A stretch of 64,000 nt of DNA from Kalmusia sp. IMI 367209 (GCA_027946365.1 JAPEUQ010000016.1:62001-126000); one strand, 5' to 3'; shown: positions 22,375-35,139, counted from the stretch's first letter. The notes: generated by a model not told the origin, from the letters alone. Numbers and translations: made by a program.

Positions 22375-25300
22375 ATGGAGCCCATAGCAATTATCGGATT
22401 CGCGTTCAGGTTACCTGGTGGAGCTAATGATGAGTCAAGTCTCTGGACTCTATTGCAAGAAAACAGGAATGTCATGACGGAATATCCACAGTCGCGCGTC
22501 AATATTGATGCCTTTTATGACCCCGGAAAAAAGAGAAACAACACTGTACGTGGGAAATTTTGAGAAAATGGTGTTGCAGAGGCTGAAAACCCCAGTTATA
22601 CTCAAGGGGTGCACATTTCATCGATGGCGATCCTGCTGTGTTCGACGCTCCGTTCTTCTCTGTCACGACAGCGGATGCAGCGTCCATGGACCCTCAGCAT
22701 CGCAAGCTCATGGAAGTTACGTACCATGCTCTTGAGAACGGTTATTATCCCCCCTGAATGCACACTGTACGGTACTGGCATCTGACCTTTTCAGCCGGCA
22801 TCCCCATAGAGGAAGCTGCGGGCTCAAATACAGCTGTCTATGCATCTACTATGGCCAATGACTTTGAAAGAATGCTGGCAAAAGGTGAGCTTCTCGTTAA
22901 CTAATGAGCCCTGATGCATGGTGACGAGTTCTCCCTATAGATCCAGATACGAATTCCGCAACTTCCATCACAGGCACCTCATCTAGTGTCCTGGCTGGAC
23001 GCTTGAGTTGGTTCTTCGATTTGCGCGGCCCTTCTTTACACGTAGATACTGCATGCAGTAGTTCATTGACTGCATTGGATCTTGCGTGCCAGACATTGCG
23101 CAACAAAGGAAGTAGCATGGTATGTCTACATCTTAGTCTATGTGCATGGGTTTGTATTAAAGGTAATTGGACTACGAAGCTTACGCCTATGTCATAGGCT
23201 ATCATTGCAGGAAGCAACATCATTCTCTCCCCTGAAGTTTCCATTACCGAATCGAACATGCTTTTTCTTTCACCGGATAGCCAATGTGCAACCTTCACCT
23301 CGCGTGCGAACGGATATGGGCGAGGAGAAGGAGTTATTGCCATCATCTTGAAGCGGCTATCAGACGCACTCGCAGATGGTGATGCTATTCGTGCTGTGAT
23401 AAAGGGCATTGGAAGCAATCAAGATGGACGTACACAAGGGCTCGGTCGACCGAGCTCAGATGCACAACAGGCTTTGATTGAACGTGTGTACCGAGATGCG
23501 GCGGCGAACCCAGCAAGGACACGATACTTTGAGGCGCATGGTAATATTCCGCAACTCTTTTACTTATAAGTCTTGTAGAGGATCAGTTGTGCTGACTTCA
23601 TTTTAGGTACTGGCACAGCTGTGGGTGACCCAACCGAGACTAAAGCGATTGGAAGGTTCTTCCGAACGAGCCGCTCTCCCGATGAACCGCTCTACATGTA
23701 AGGAATCGACCGCATGGATATTTCCGTACACTCATATCTCCCAGAGGCTCGATTAAATCGAACATTGGACATATCGAAGCTGGCAGCGGCATCGCTGGTG
23801 TTGTGAAGGCAATCCTGATACTGGAGAGGGGAGTCATCCCCCCAAATGCCCTGTTCGATAAAATAAACCCCGATATAGACTGCGACTTCTATAACCTCGA
23901 GGTATGTTGTAGCGACATTCTGCCCCTTGTCGCTATATATGGCTGATCGGGCGAAAGGTGCCGACTGCCTCTACTGCCTGGCCATCTCATGATTTACGTC
24001 GGATTTCTATTAACTCCTTCGGATTTGGGGGTTCAAATTCTCATGTCATTCTAGACGACGCAAAACATTTTCTGGAAGACATTGGAGCTGTCGGATATCA
24101 CAACACCACAATGCATCCCCAAGGCACAAGCGACGGGTATCAAGTTAGTGATAAAATTGACTCAGTGTCAACGAGTGAAGGCGAACTACAGATCATGACG
24201 TTCACGGCCAAGGACGCGGCCGCACTGAAGCGAATGGTTCATGCATACGGCCATTACTACGATTCCACCATACGTAGCCAACCGGACAAGCTGAAGCAGC
24301 TTGCCTACACGTTAGCCAGAAGGAGAAGTAAATTTCCATGGCGCTCTTTCGCAATACTCAGCCCGAAATCGGGCACGAAGCTCAACGTTGATGAAATTTG
24401 TAATAGTTCTGTCAGAGTAGAATCCGGAAAAACTGGTATAGGCTTTGTATTTACTGGCCAAGGAGCGCAATATGCCGGCATGGGCCTGGCGCTTTTGGAA
24501 TACACTATCTTCGCTGAGACACTCCATGCTATCAACGTTATCTACCAGGATTTAGGTGCGGCGTGGGATGTTATCGGTAAGCATTTTCTCCAAGATCGCA
24601 CCATAGATTGCTGGACATGCCGCTAACGATTATTCTATATGACAGACGAGATGCGCGAAGGGAATAATCTCGAGGGCCCAGAGTACAGTCAACCCTTGTG
24701 CACAGCACTTCAGATCGCACTTATCGAGTTGCTCAAAAGCTGGAACATAGTCCCATTGAGTGTAGTTGGACATTCAAGCGGAGAAATCGCTGCGGCGTAC
24801 ATGGTGGGTGCACTTGACCTTCCGTCTGCGTGCAAAGTTGCTTTTTGGAGAGGTAGACTAGCCAGTTCGCTCGTGAAGTCAACCTCGACCCGAGGTGAGA
24901 TGTTGAACGTCAATATCTCCGAATCTGCGGCAACTGAGCATCTATTGACATGTGGCCTCGATGAGTCTGTCACCATAGCATGCATCAACTCGCCCTCGAA
25001 CGTCACCGTCAGCGGTCCTAGCGCCAGCATAGAAGAGTTTCATAAAAGATTGACTGCGGCCGGCATACACGTAATGCCAGTTAATGCAGGTGCTGCATAT
25101 CATTCTCCAGCAATGAAAGCCATCGCGGCAGAGTATCTGGAGCGCCTAGCCGACATCCAAGAAGATTTCTCCAGCGACCGAGCACGTCGACCAATCGCAA
25201 TGTTATCTACTGTAACTGGGCGAACCATCCGACCTCATCTTGCCTCTACCCCACAATATTGGGTGGATAATTTGATTTCGCCTGTGAGGTTCTCAAATGC

Positions 25301-28300
25301 AGTACAATTCATGACCAAATTGCAACGGGACACAAAGTTCAAGCTCAAAATCGATAATCTCCGCCCTATATACGACATCATCGAGATTGGGCCGCACGCC
25401 TCTTTACGTCGTCCTGTCATGGACAGCTTGAGCCAGGATGACCGGCCCTCCGGGTACGAAGTCCGCTATTGTAGTGTTCTCAATAGAAAGCTCACAGGCG
25501 TGCGAACACCGCTAGAGGTGCCGGCTCGCCTTTTCACGCGTGGTTATCCAGTTGATATCGCAGCTGCGAACTGTTCCGCAGGAACGAAGCAGATGCTACC
25601 AATTCTTACCGGCACACCTTTGTATCCATTCGATACTTCGCAGCGCTACTGGAGCGAGAGCAGGCTCAGCCGAGACTTTCGACTTCGAGGAGGCGGCACC
25701 TCAGTATCAATTCTTGGGATCAGAGCAAACGACTGGAACCCTCTCGAGCCTCGGTGGAGGAAGTTTGTCAGTGTTGACGAGATGCCTTGGGTGGCCGATC
25801 ATGTCGTCTCCGAGACGATACTGTTTCCGGCGGCCGGCATGCTGGTTATGGCTCTCGCCGCCGCCCAAGAGAACGCCGAACTCACAGTGTCTGGGTCGAG
25901 GAAAAGCCCAGAAATCTCCGGTTTTTTCGTCAAGGAGGCTTCTTTTCTGGCGCCGATTGTCATTCGCTCCCGCGTAGAGCTGCTTACCCATTTACGGCCT
26001 CTACGGAAGAATGTTGAAAAGGTTTCAAGGCGGTCTGAAGTACGCATCTTCACGTACACTCAGAACAATGATGGAAAAGGAATATGGACAGAGTGTTTTA
26101 AGGCTATCATTCAGACGCAGCATGTTTCTGCTGCCGCCGAAGTGGATGGTGGGCGAGAGGCTCGACTATCGCGGGACAAGGTACGGGACGAGATTGAGAG
26201 GGCACGACAGATATGCAAGAAGCCCGTGTCCAAAAGGGACTTCTACAAGTTTCACACTTCTCGTGGGCTCCGCTATGGACGAAGCTTCCAGCTAGTCGAC
26301 GATATTCGATGGGATGAGGGGAGGACATCGATGTCGGCCGTGCAGTGTAGCTCTTCAGACTGCCCAATCGGAGCTCTCGTCCATCCTACGACACTCGATG
26401 CTGCCTTTCAGACTTGCATGACAGCAGCCTGGTCGAAGTCAATGGCTAACAATAATTCCACCATGGTTCCACATCGAGTACTCGACACATACGTCGCAGC
26501 CGTTGGCTGGCAGAGTGCGTTCCATTCACCATTAAATATCCTGACGAGCTCTCAATTACACCCGGGGGGACAGAATTTCACTTGCCGTGTTCTGATTACG
26601 AATCATGATGGAGACGTCTTGTGCGATGCGACTAAGCTAGAAATGTCGCCGGTCGCAGGAGGTGTGAGTGAAGTGGTAACGGAAGGAAGGAGGATATTTT
26701 ATGGAGTTAGATGGCGACCACTTACCAGCCTAATGAGTGGCCAACAAGTCTCCACCGAGTGCCGAGATGGAAGTATTCATTCGAAAGAGCGGGAACGAGA
26801 GCAGGAAGTCGCGTCAGCGACATTCCACCACGAGCTCGACAGCATGATACTCAGTGTCATGGAATCCACGTTTACTGAAACGTCAGGTATCGACACTGAA
26901 ATGCTCCCAACGCACCTACAGTACTATTACGCATGGATGAAGCGCCAGCTGAAGGTCACTCGTATCAAGGATATTAGCAAGTCAGATCTAGACGTCATCT
27001 GGCAAAGGCTGCTCATATCGAAGCCTTCGTGGAGAATGTTCGTCACCATCGCGCGTAATCTTACTGCAATACTCCAAGCGAAATCCGACCCTCTCGTACT
27101 TCTGTTCTCTACTGGAGAAGCTGAGGCATTCTATAGCGACATCTGCGGACAAATTTGCCCCAAGTTGAACCCGTTCTTTGCACTGACTGCTCATGAAAAC
27201 CCGAAGCAACGCATTCTTGAAGTGGGTGCAGGAACTGGAAGCATGACGTTGAGTGTACTGACTGCACTTCATGAGTACGAGAAGATGACCGGTGCGCTAG
27301 CATTCTCAGACTATACCTATACAGACATCAGCCCAGCTTTCTTCGACACAGCGCGAGCGCGTTTCATGGATCTGGTTGGTAATAGCAGGATGCTATTCAA
27401 GACGTGTAATTTGGACACAGATATCCTGGAGCAAGGTTTTTCAGCTGGCGAGTACGATATGGTGATCGCGAGTAGCGTGCTTCACGCAACATTGAGTGTA
27501 AAATCTTCGCTTCAGAATGTGCGACGCGCGCTAAGGCCAGGCGGAAAGCTTGTACTTTTGGAGCCCACTGCACCAAAAGAAATATTTGGCAGCTTCGCGT
27601 TTGGCACGCTGCCGGGATGGTGGCGTGGCAATGAGCCGAAGGATGCAATGAGTCCGGCCCTTAGTGAGGAGACGTGGGATGCATTGTTGAAAGAAACGGG
27701 CTTCAGCGGGAATGACGTCGTTTTGAAGGACTGGGAAGACCCTCGGTGCAACTACTTCAGTATTATTGTGAGCACCGCTGACGAAGGAGTGGCAGAAGAG
27801 CAAAGTAAGTCGGGCACGAGACGTATCATCTTCGTAACGACAAACTCGACCAACCAATATGCGCTCGCCGAACAGGTGTTACGAGAAGCTAATGGAAGAG
27901 GACAATACACACACAGTATCACTTCGTTAGATTCTTTCTCGAAAGAAATAATGTCCCCTAATGACATTGTCGTCGTCCTTCTCGAGATGGAAGGTCCCGT
28001 CGTGGAAAGTGTAGACGATCTCGGCTTCAAGCAACTCAAAGATATACTCTTACTTTCGAAGCATCTGCTTTGGGTATGTACGGCTGTTCCAGCCGACGTA
28101 TCGTATCCTGCAAAGTGTCTATCGAATGGACTACTGAGAAGCCTTCGAACCGAGGATGTTGAGAAGCGTATCATCAAATTATCGATTGAAGATGCAGATC
28201 CCACATGCTCAAATGAATCGACTGTTTCGGGTATTGTCAGAGTTTTCAAAGCATCTTTCGAAGCCCAGTCTCAAGAGATCGAATACTCGTTACGGGAAGG

Positions 28301-30669
28301 CCAGTTTTTTACACCTCGCCTTGAGTATAGAGAATTACTTGAGACCGACATCCGTGCTGCCCTGTCACCTTCGCTACAAAGGCAGCCTTGGTCTTTGAAA
28401 CCGGCCGTGAAGCTTCAAGCTAGGACGCCTGGGAACATTGAATCGCTACAATTCATCGAAGATCTCGATTTTGACATCGATATAGGCCCAAATGACGTCG
28501 AGATCGAGGCCAAAGCGTGGGGACTCAACTTCCGCGACGTCCTGCTCGCTCTCGGTCGTCTAGAAGGAGATGAATTTGGGTTTGAATGCGCTGGCTTAGT
28601 GACCAGAGTAGGCACAGAATGTATCGGAATGACCCCTGGGGACCGTGTTGTCATGTCTTCGATTGGATGCATGCGACAATTTCCTAGATGCCACCAGCTA
28701 GAGGTTCGGCATATTCCAACGGAGATGAGCTTCGAAGCCGCAGCGAGTATCATAGGCCCAGCACTGACTGCAGTCTACAGCTTAATCGAGGTTGCACGAC
28801 TACGCCCTAAGGAGAAGATACTCGTACATTCAGCAACCGGGGCAACAGGCCAACTTGCGGTGATGCTAGCTCAAGCACTCGAGGCGGAGGTGTATTGCAC
28901 AGTAGGCAGCGAAGCTAAGAAGAAATTAATTATTGATCGCTTCGGAATCTCTCCGGATCACATCTTCTACAGTCGCGATACATCATTCGCGCAGGGTGTC
29001 AAGCGCGTCACCAAAGGCTATGGTGTCGACGTTCTTTTGAACAGTCTATCAGGAGATGCTCTTATTGCGGGGTGGGAATGCATGGCTCCATACGGTCGCT
29101 TCATCGAAATCGGCAAAGTGGACATGATAGCCAACGAAGGACTGCCTATGAAGGGCTTCCAGTGTAACGTCACCTTCGCTGGTATTGATTTTCATCACAC
29201 GTCGAAGTTCAGAAAGGACATCACCCAGAGAATGCTGGCGAAGGTCATGGAGCTGATTGAGCAGGGCAAGTTAATGACACCGAGTCCGCTTCAGGTCTAT
29301 CCGGTCTCCCAGATCGAAGAAGCCTTCCGATATCTACAGAGCGGCCAGCATATGGGGAGAATTGTGGTAATGCCTAAGCAAGGGCAAGTTGTTCCGGTGA
29401 GTTACATTCCAGTCCCGGACACTTACAGCAGATACTAATAGTGACTGCAAAGAAATACTTGACTAAAAGGCCTACATGGAAATTCAATGGCGATGCGTCG
29501 TATCTTATTGTGGGAGGATTCGGAGGCATCGGACGAGCGATCATGCTGTGGATGGAGAGTAAAGGCGCCAAAAATATCATCGTACTCTCTCGCTCGGGAC
29601 CTGCTTCAGCAGCCGCGGTTGGAGTAGTTGAAGAGCTTGGGAAGCTTGGAGTTCAGATCTATGCTCCGAAATGCGATGTAGCGTCCCTAGTAGATCTTAA
29701 AGTGGCGTTAGACATGGCGATGAAAATGATGCCTCCCATAAAAGGATGTATTAATGCTGCCATGGCGCTGAACGTAAGTCTGAGACACGTCGCTTATTAT
29801 CCATTGAAGACATGGGCCTTTGTCTAATCAACGCCTAGGATACAATGTTGGCCAACATGTCGCACGCCCAATGGGCCGAAACCGTAAACGCAAAGCACAA
29901 ATCATCAGTCCATCTCTCTGCTCTCCTCCCTCCAGACCTCGACTTTTTCCTCCTTCTGTCTAGTTTAGCTGGAGTCTACGGCACACCAAGTCAGTGCAAC
30001 TACAGTTCCGGCTGTGCATCTCAAGACGCCATTGCTCGTGAACGCGTCACGAGAGGCTTGAAAGCTGTGTCGCTAGACATCGGATGGATGCGGACAATCG
30101 GCGTGGTAGCGGAATCACAGCTGTACCAGCGCGTACGAGAGCGAGAAGCAGACATGCAACAGATTGAAGAAGCAGAATTCATGGCCTTGCTAGATGTGTA
30201 TTGCGACCCAAGCCGTGCTGTGGAAAACGAAGATGATTGTCAAATCCTACTCGGTCCAGTTATACCGGCTGATCTGCGCGCCATCGGCGAAGAGCCGCCG
30301 CCTATCCTACAACGTCCCCTATTTAGTGGATTCGACAGCCCGCGTTCGCTCAATGAATGCTCATCAATCCCTGATACAAATCAAAAGAAGCCATCCGCAA
30401 TGTACAAAATCGCAGCGACAGCCGATGAAAAGGTTAACGTCGTAGTGGATGCGTTGATGAGTAAAATGGCTCGCGCGCTTGCTATCCCACCATCCGATAT
30501 TGATACTGGCAGACCGTTGTTTGCGTACGGTGTTGACTCTTTGGTTGCGGTAGAGTTAAGGAACTGGATGGTAAATGAGTTCAGTTCCGAGATTGCGGTT
30601 TTTGATATCATGGATGGGATTACGATTGCCGGAATTGGCGCTTTAGTGGTGGAACGGAGCCGTGAATAA
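22375..30669 (+). CDS. Highly reducing type I polyketide synthase (KS-AT-DH-cMT-ER-KR-ACP)
   Basis: Iterative PKS and core enzyme of the cluster. Eleven exons sum to 7698 coding bases (2565 aa): 22375-22545, 22596-22740, 22795-22884, 22941-23119, 23198-23540, 23607-23697, 23745-23901, 23958-24576, 24646-29396, 29453-29773 and 29839-30669. KS (about 1-425) has DTACSSS with Cys174, EAHGTGT across an intron, and [11 protein letters not shown] (about 550-880) has GHSSGE. DH (about 960-1240) has the His in [11 protein letters not shown] and the Asp in HPTTLD. The C-methyltransferase (about 1450-1560) has [13 protein letters not shown] (about 1850-2160) has [14 protein letters not shown] (about 2180-2400) has GGFGGIG and NYSSGC. 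ACP has GVDSL (about 2520). There is no TE or release domain. Two motif deviations are noted in the findings (DH Gly to Glu; KR Asn to Cys). The acceptor of the ninth intron (AAG before AAATAC) was chosen by phase. The predicted product is a reduced, C-methylated polyketide, structure unknown. Confidence 0.95.
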
Positions 30670-30746
30670 GGACGTCATATTGGTGGGTGTAAGTTATATT
30701 TATCCATGGCAGTAGCTTTGAACTACCTCGCTTCAAAAACTATGTA

Positions 30747-31760
30747 TTAGTAAAAGTGAACTACTCGTTTATAACTACGTCTATCCTTCCGGAAAATGAA
30801 TGGTGCATGGCCTCCACGAAGAACTGCAATGATATCGTCCGTCTTCATAGAACGTGGTTCCGGTCCAACGCGACCAGTTGGGATGACAAAAATGCGGCGA
30901 TGTATACAGAACGTGACTTGAGAGACTACATACATATGTAAATGATCTTTGTCGAGTAAATCCCAAGACGGTGTATGTGCTGTCTTTCGGTTCTGTTCCT
31001 CGAAATATTGAGGTATTTTCATCATGCCAGCTAGTAGCGGTTGCTCGGATACAAACCTCCTCACTGGGTCGAGGAAGTTGAACGTGTCCGCTGCGCATCT
31101 TCAGCCGTTGCAGCCATATACACCCTGGGAGATGAAACGGAACTTTAACGCAAGCTGGGGGGTGGCACGGACCGCTTCGAGCTGGAGGGATCCAGAATTG
31201 CTCCTGTGACAAAGGCTGGATTGAGCAAAAGCAGCCTCTTGCAGTACCCACAAACGTCTTGAAGCTTGTCATCAGCACATCGACCTTGATAAATCTGAGT
31301 GCACACACCTAAGTCATGGCAAGTTCAATAGAGTTTCCAGAGCATCAGTTAAGTTCAGCATCGAACCCCTCTTCGTAGTAGTGAGATGCACCGGTCTCGT
31401 CATGGGGAAACTAGAATTGTAAACAGAATCCGCCCGTGGCGGTATATATGTCGGAGATAAGGTATTCGATGGCTTTCGAGCCTTCTCAGTAAAGCCGTCT
31501 TCTACGCCGAGATACACGAGGTTCAGTCGTGCGATATGACAGCTCATAGATATGACAGCGACTTGTCAGCTCCGTATAGTAAGTGACTCTTGGTTGATGC
31601 AGATAGCGTCAATCAGCAAGACGTGCAATTGGTCTCCAAGATTCATCCGCTTGGTGACCGCTTCGGAGTTTTGCGAAACTAGAGTCAGAACACTTTTTAG
31701 TGATGTACGAGGGTGCCGTAGGATTTCTCTAATAGTATGATATAGTCTCGAATGGAGAGG
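30747..31760 (-). pseudogene. Decayed HET (heterokaryon-incompatibility domain) gene
   Basis: The minus strand keeps recognisable HET pieces. Around 31490-31640 it reads LLIDAICINQES, then RS, an in-frame TGA (31568-31566), QVA and VYLG, matching the HET core with a D-A-I-C-I-N-Q signature. Around 30780-30930 it reads RRIFVIPTGRVGPEPRSM, then DDIIAVLRGGHAPFIF, the classical C-terminal block of such proteins. Both pieces are in the same reading frame but separated by stops (also 31316-31314). HET proteins mediate allorecognition and cell death in filamentous fungi. This copy should be inactive. The 5' end is not defined; a fragment at about 31750-31900 in another frame (AAHCAALNL...VLEFASGVGAG) may be part of it or of a methyltransferase relic. 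Confidence 0.75.
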
Positions 31761-32612
31761 AGGGAGATGCGTTTTATCGTGTAAAAGATTATACCAGCAC
31801 CGACACCTGAGGCAAACTCCAGGACTCAGATCTCTTGATTAGCTAGGTTGAGTGCTGCACAGTGTGCTGCGATTTGACCCTTGATCTTAGGAAACGTGGT
31901 CAGGCCCGAGGGTCTATCTTTTGAATTATTGAAACTCGTGTCAAGCTGCTACAACTTCAAACTGGGGGTTTGCTAACCAGGCTGAATGCTTGTTGAAGCT
32001 CGTGGTCAGCAGAGCTCATGACTGAGTGAAAACCAATTGCCTGTACTCATCGCTGGCGCCACAGTTAAGCCTCGATAAAAGCACGCAATCTCCATCGGCG
32101 GAATGAAAGATCTAGCGACCATCAAGGCTAGGGATTTGTATCGCGTCAAGCGCATGACCGAGAGGGAAATTGGAGAAAGATCATGGATCATTTGGGGCTT
32201 ACATACGCGGAGCGCTGGGCGGGATTATCCGCTGCATATCGAAAAATTTTATAATTACTGTGATCCTACAACCATGCTACTTTCTTCGCTGGTGTAATAA
32301 GTGGATTTACACGAACAGAGGCTTGATTAGTTATTCTGTTACTACACTATGTTCATATCAAATGGCTTTATCCTTCGAAAAAACACTTGGACCTCTATTA
32401 ATCCTAGCATTATAATTTAAGGCTATACGCTAGCTAAGCTTAGAAGTGGGCAAATTAAAGTTCTGACGAACGTGTAGTTTTCAATCATGTCCACATGGGC
32501 TTGAGTCGTGGGATTGTAGGATTGTAAGCACTAATCGATTTTCAATATAAGTGGACTCTCAGAAGCAGGAAGAGTTATAATATTGAATTCGAATTTCCAC
32601 GCGATCATCTTT
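31761..32612. other. Intergenic region with degenerate coding fragments
   Basis: No intact gene. On the minus strand, about 31750-31900 gives a faintly SAM-methyltransferase-like reading interrupted by a stop. The rest, 31900-32612, becomes AT-rich and I recognise nothing in it. Confidence 0.45.
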
Positions 32613-33439
32613 ATGTCTAAGCCGGTGTTTGTGCTCCTCCACGGTGCCTGACACACACCGCGCTGCTGGGATTTGGTCATCAGAGGACTCTCACATCTCA
32701 GCTATGAGTCCGTTGCACCTGCGCTACCGTCCAGTGGATCGATCCCGCCGACACCCGACTGGTCCGCAGACGTTGAGATCATCCGCAAAACAGTCTCGGA
32801 TCTAGTCGAGCGAGAGCTGGATGTTGTGGTTGTCATGCATAGCTTCAGTGGTATGACGGGTGGCACAGCTTTGGACGGCCTAGACAAAGAGTCGCGTGCG
32901 GGAAAGGGGTTGAAGGGTGGAGTTGTGCGACTTATTTACGTAGTGGCTTTCCTTGTGCCCGAAGGTTTCCAGCACTCCCCAAGTGGCACGCGCGATAACA
33001 TGGTACCCGAGATGAAGACTGATTTCGAGGTGATTAGCCTCCATCGGAGAGAGCAATCACTTACGGTTCTCACTGACGTCTAGCACAGGCTGGTATCATC
33101 ACAATACAACCAGGAGATGCCAAAAGTATGTTCTACCAGGACCTGGACAATGATACTGTCGATCGACTGGTGAAAGACCTGCAGCCTCAAAGCCTCGGCG
33201 CGTTCTGGAGTACGACTACACATGCTGCATGGCGCCATGTTCTGACTACCTACATCCTATGTACTGCAGACGTGCCGACTACTGTCGCGGCTGCGCAATA
33301 TCTTGTTGATACTGCTCGTGCGGGTGGAAAGCACATGATTGATAATCTCATCAAGGTCGATACTGGCCATAGTCCTTTCATTAGCAGGCCGGATTGGATT
33401 GTGCGCACACTGATTGAAGAGGCTAGCAACAGTGTTTGA
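32613..33439 (+). pseudogene. Alpha/beta hydrolase broken by an early TGA codon
   Basis: A two-exon gene (32613-33029 and 33089-33439; intron GTGATT...CACAG) encoding a small alpha/beta hydrolase of about 255 aa, resembling esterases that start V-F-V-L-L-H-G-A-W. Codon 13, where the family normally has Trp in HGAWH, is TGA at 32649-32651. The rest is intact: the nucleophile elbow reads VMHSFSG, an acidic residue is in CTADVP, and the catalytic His is in DTGHSPFIS. No upstream or nearby in-frame ATG would bypass the stop without losing the oxyanion HG motif. Either a recent nonsense mutation or a sequencing error is possible. If functional in relatives it could be a tailoring esterase. The stop is a single G-to-A change but not in the CpA context preferred by RIP. 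Confidence 0.75.
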
Positions 33440-33550
33440 ATCGCAGGATTGCAATGGGATACACAAGGATGGATAAGGGTCTCCACGAGGAGATGGGCCT
33501 GACTATACTCAATAGCACCTTTCACTCTAGTCTGCAGAGCAGCTTCTATT

Positions 33551-34638
33551 TCAGTGATACCATTCTGGAAAAAAAGGCTCGAGAGCAACTGGTAACTTTT
33601 GCGGTGTAAGCTCAGGCCACTCGTTTGCGATGACCTTCTTCATCTCGCGATACAGCACTCTATATCCTTCACCACTAAGGTGGAGCCCTACCAACTCATC
33701 AGATCTGCATTATGCTGGAGGAGCAAATGACTCACCATCGTATAGAAGCCTACTCAAACCTTGACTCTTCTGCACTCTTTTAGACCCAGGTAGGGTGGTT
33801 TCCCCCAACCCACCCACTTCAAGCATACACGCACTCCACAGATCCACAACCGGCGTGCCAGACTCGAAACCTAGCTCAGATACAGCTCTAGCATACGCTT
33901 GAGCGACAACAGCTTTGCGAGCAGATTTACCTGGCTCGTCCTGCAAGTTGACGGGATTATCAGCGGCTGCATTTGGAGTGGGGATGGACACAGAGTAAGT
34001 AGTATTCCCCTACTTATATGCTGAGGAACTATGCTAGATGGCATTGAGTCGACAACGTACTGTTAGCTGGTTAGTAAATACAGAAGTGAAGGCTCGATGC
34101 GCTACTACTTACCCCATGTATCGAATTGCCACTCGTCAATAGGCGGAGGCGTAATGAGGAGCACCTTGATTTCTTCATGCGCCCTAATGGAAGAGTGATC
34201 AAGGAGTGCGTGCAAGCCGGCTTTGTAACGCTCGAGCGGAATATGTTGGCCTGTTGTATTCGGCAGACTTGCATCGTTTGCGCCGAAGAAGAGTGTCTTC
34301 CCATAGTACCATTTGAGATTCTAGCTGATAACGGCAGACTTTTGACATACCACAAGACGCACGCGCGTTTGCTGCGGAGGAGGAATGATCTTGGGAAGGA
34401 TCAGGAGAGCATTTTGCGTGTTGTAGCCGCTGAATCCTCGGTTGATGATGTCGACGCGTCGTATGTAGTCGTGTTGGAGTGCTTGGTAGCAACTGAATCC
34501 TAGCTCGGGGTTTCCGTCAATTTGTGTTATGGAGTCGCCGAAGAGGATGAATTGGTCATAGACGGCTCTCTCGGAAGCCGTCACGGTATCTGCAAGCGAA
34601 GCTGGGTGGGACGGTGCCGGGGGTGTGCCGGTGGCCAT
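33551..34638 (-). CDS. GDSL/SGNH esterase, isoamyl-acetate-hydrolase-like
   Basis: SGNH hydrolase similar to the IAH1 family that hydrolyses short-chain acetate esters in the cytosol. Exons: 34638-34351, 34296-34113, 33966-33736 and 33687-33551, giving 279 aa. Block I reads ILFGDSITQ with the nucleophile Ser, the Gly block is NRGFSGYNT, the Asn block is FFGANDA, and the catalytic D-x-x-H is assembled across the last intron as Y-D-G-L-H-L. The third exon's acceptor (AATGCAG before CCGCTG) was chosen for phase; the preceding intron is then 146 bases, long for this window, so a small extra exon cannot be excluded. It is probably not part of the polyketide pathway. Confidence 0.85.
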
Positions 34639-35139
34639 TTTGCGAACAGGTGCAGTGAAGGACTAAGTGGATGTGATTCTGGCACGTCTGGGTACTGTAC
34701 CTGAGTAGTTTTCGGGAGGAAACCAGCCGAGCCGAGCAAACATTAGGCGAGATGGGGGCAGTTCCGCCAATGAAGACGGAGAAGACTGACCATCACCTAT
34801 CGGTGGAAACATTGGAAGAAAGGAACGCAAACGCAGATGAAGACACTACACTAGCCATTGCCCTAGATGAGGACGCGTGATGTTGGGCTGGCGCGCAGGT
34901 GGAAAGAGCAGCGGTGCGCATAGCGGAACATGAACAGTATTCGTGCAGGTGCACAGGTTGTAGCAAAGGACAACGTGCATTCAAAATTTACAGCCCAGGC
35001 CAAACGATCCATGGAAGCATCTGAAATCGCATATTAGATCCAACCCCTAGTCCATGACAGAGCCTGAAAACTCGCTCTTGTAATACTGCGACAGCCATCA
35101 GTATATGCCTTCCCATTATACAACGCTATAGGGCGGGTA
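34639..35139. other. Intergenic region
   Basis: About 500 bases between the GDSL esterase start and the DUF1770 gene end. Only short frames. Nothing recognised. Confidence 0.6.

Noticed and set aside
33688..34112. GDSL esterase apparently lacking the catalytic Asp (V-G-L-H) and showing a phase clash
   Set aside because: Recognising the introns at 33688-33735 and 33967-34112 restores D-G-L-H and the reading phase, so the gene is intact.
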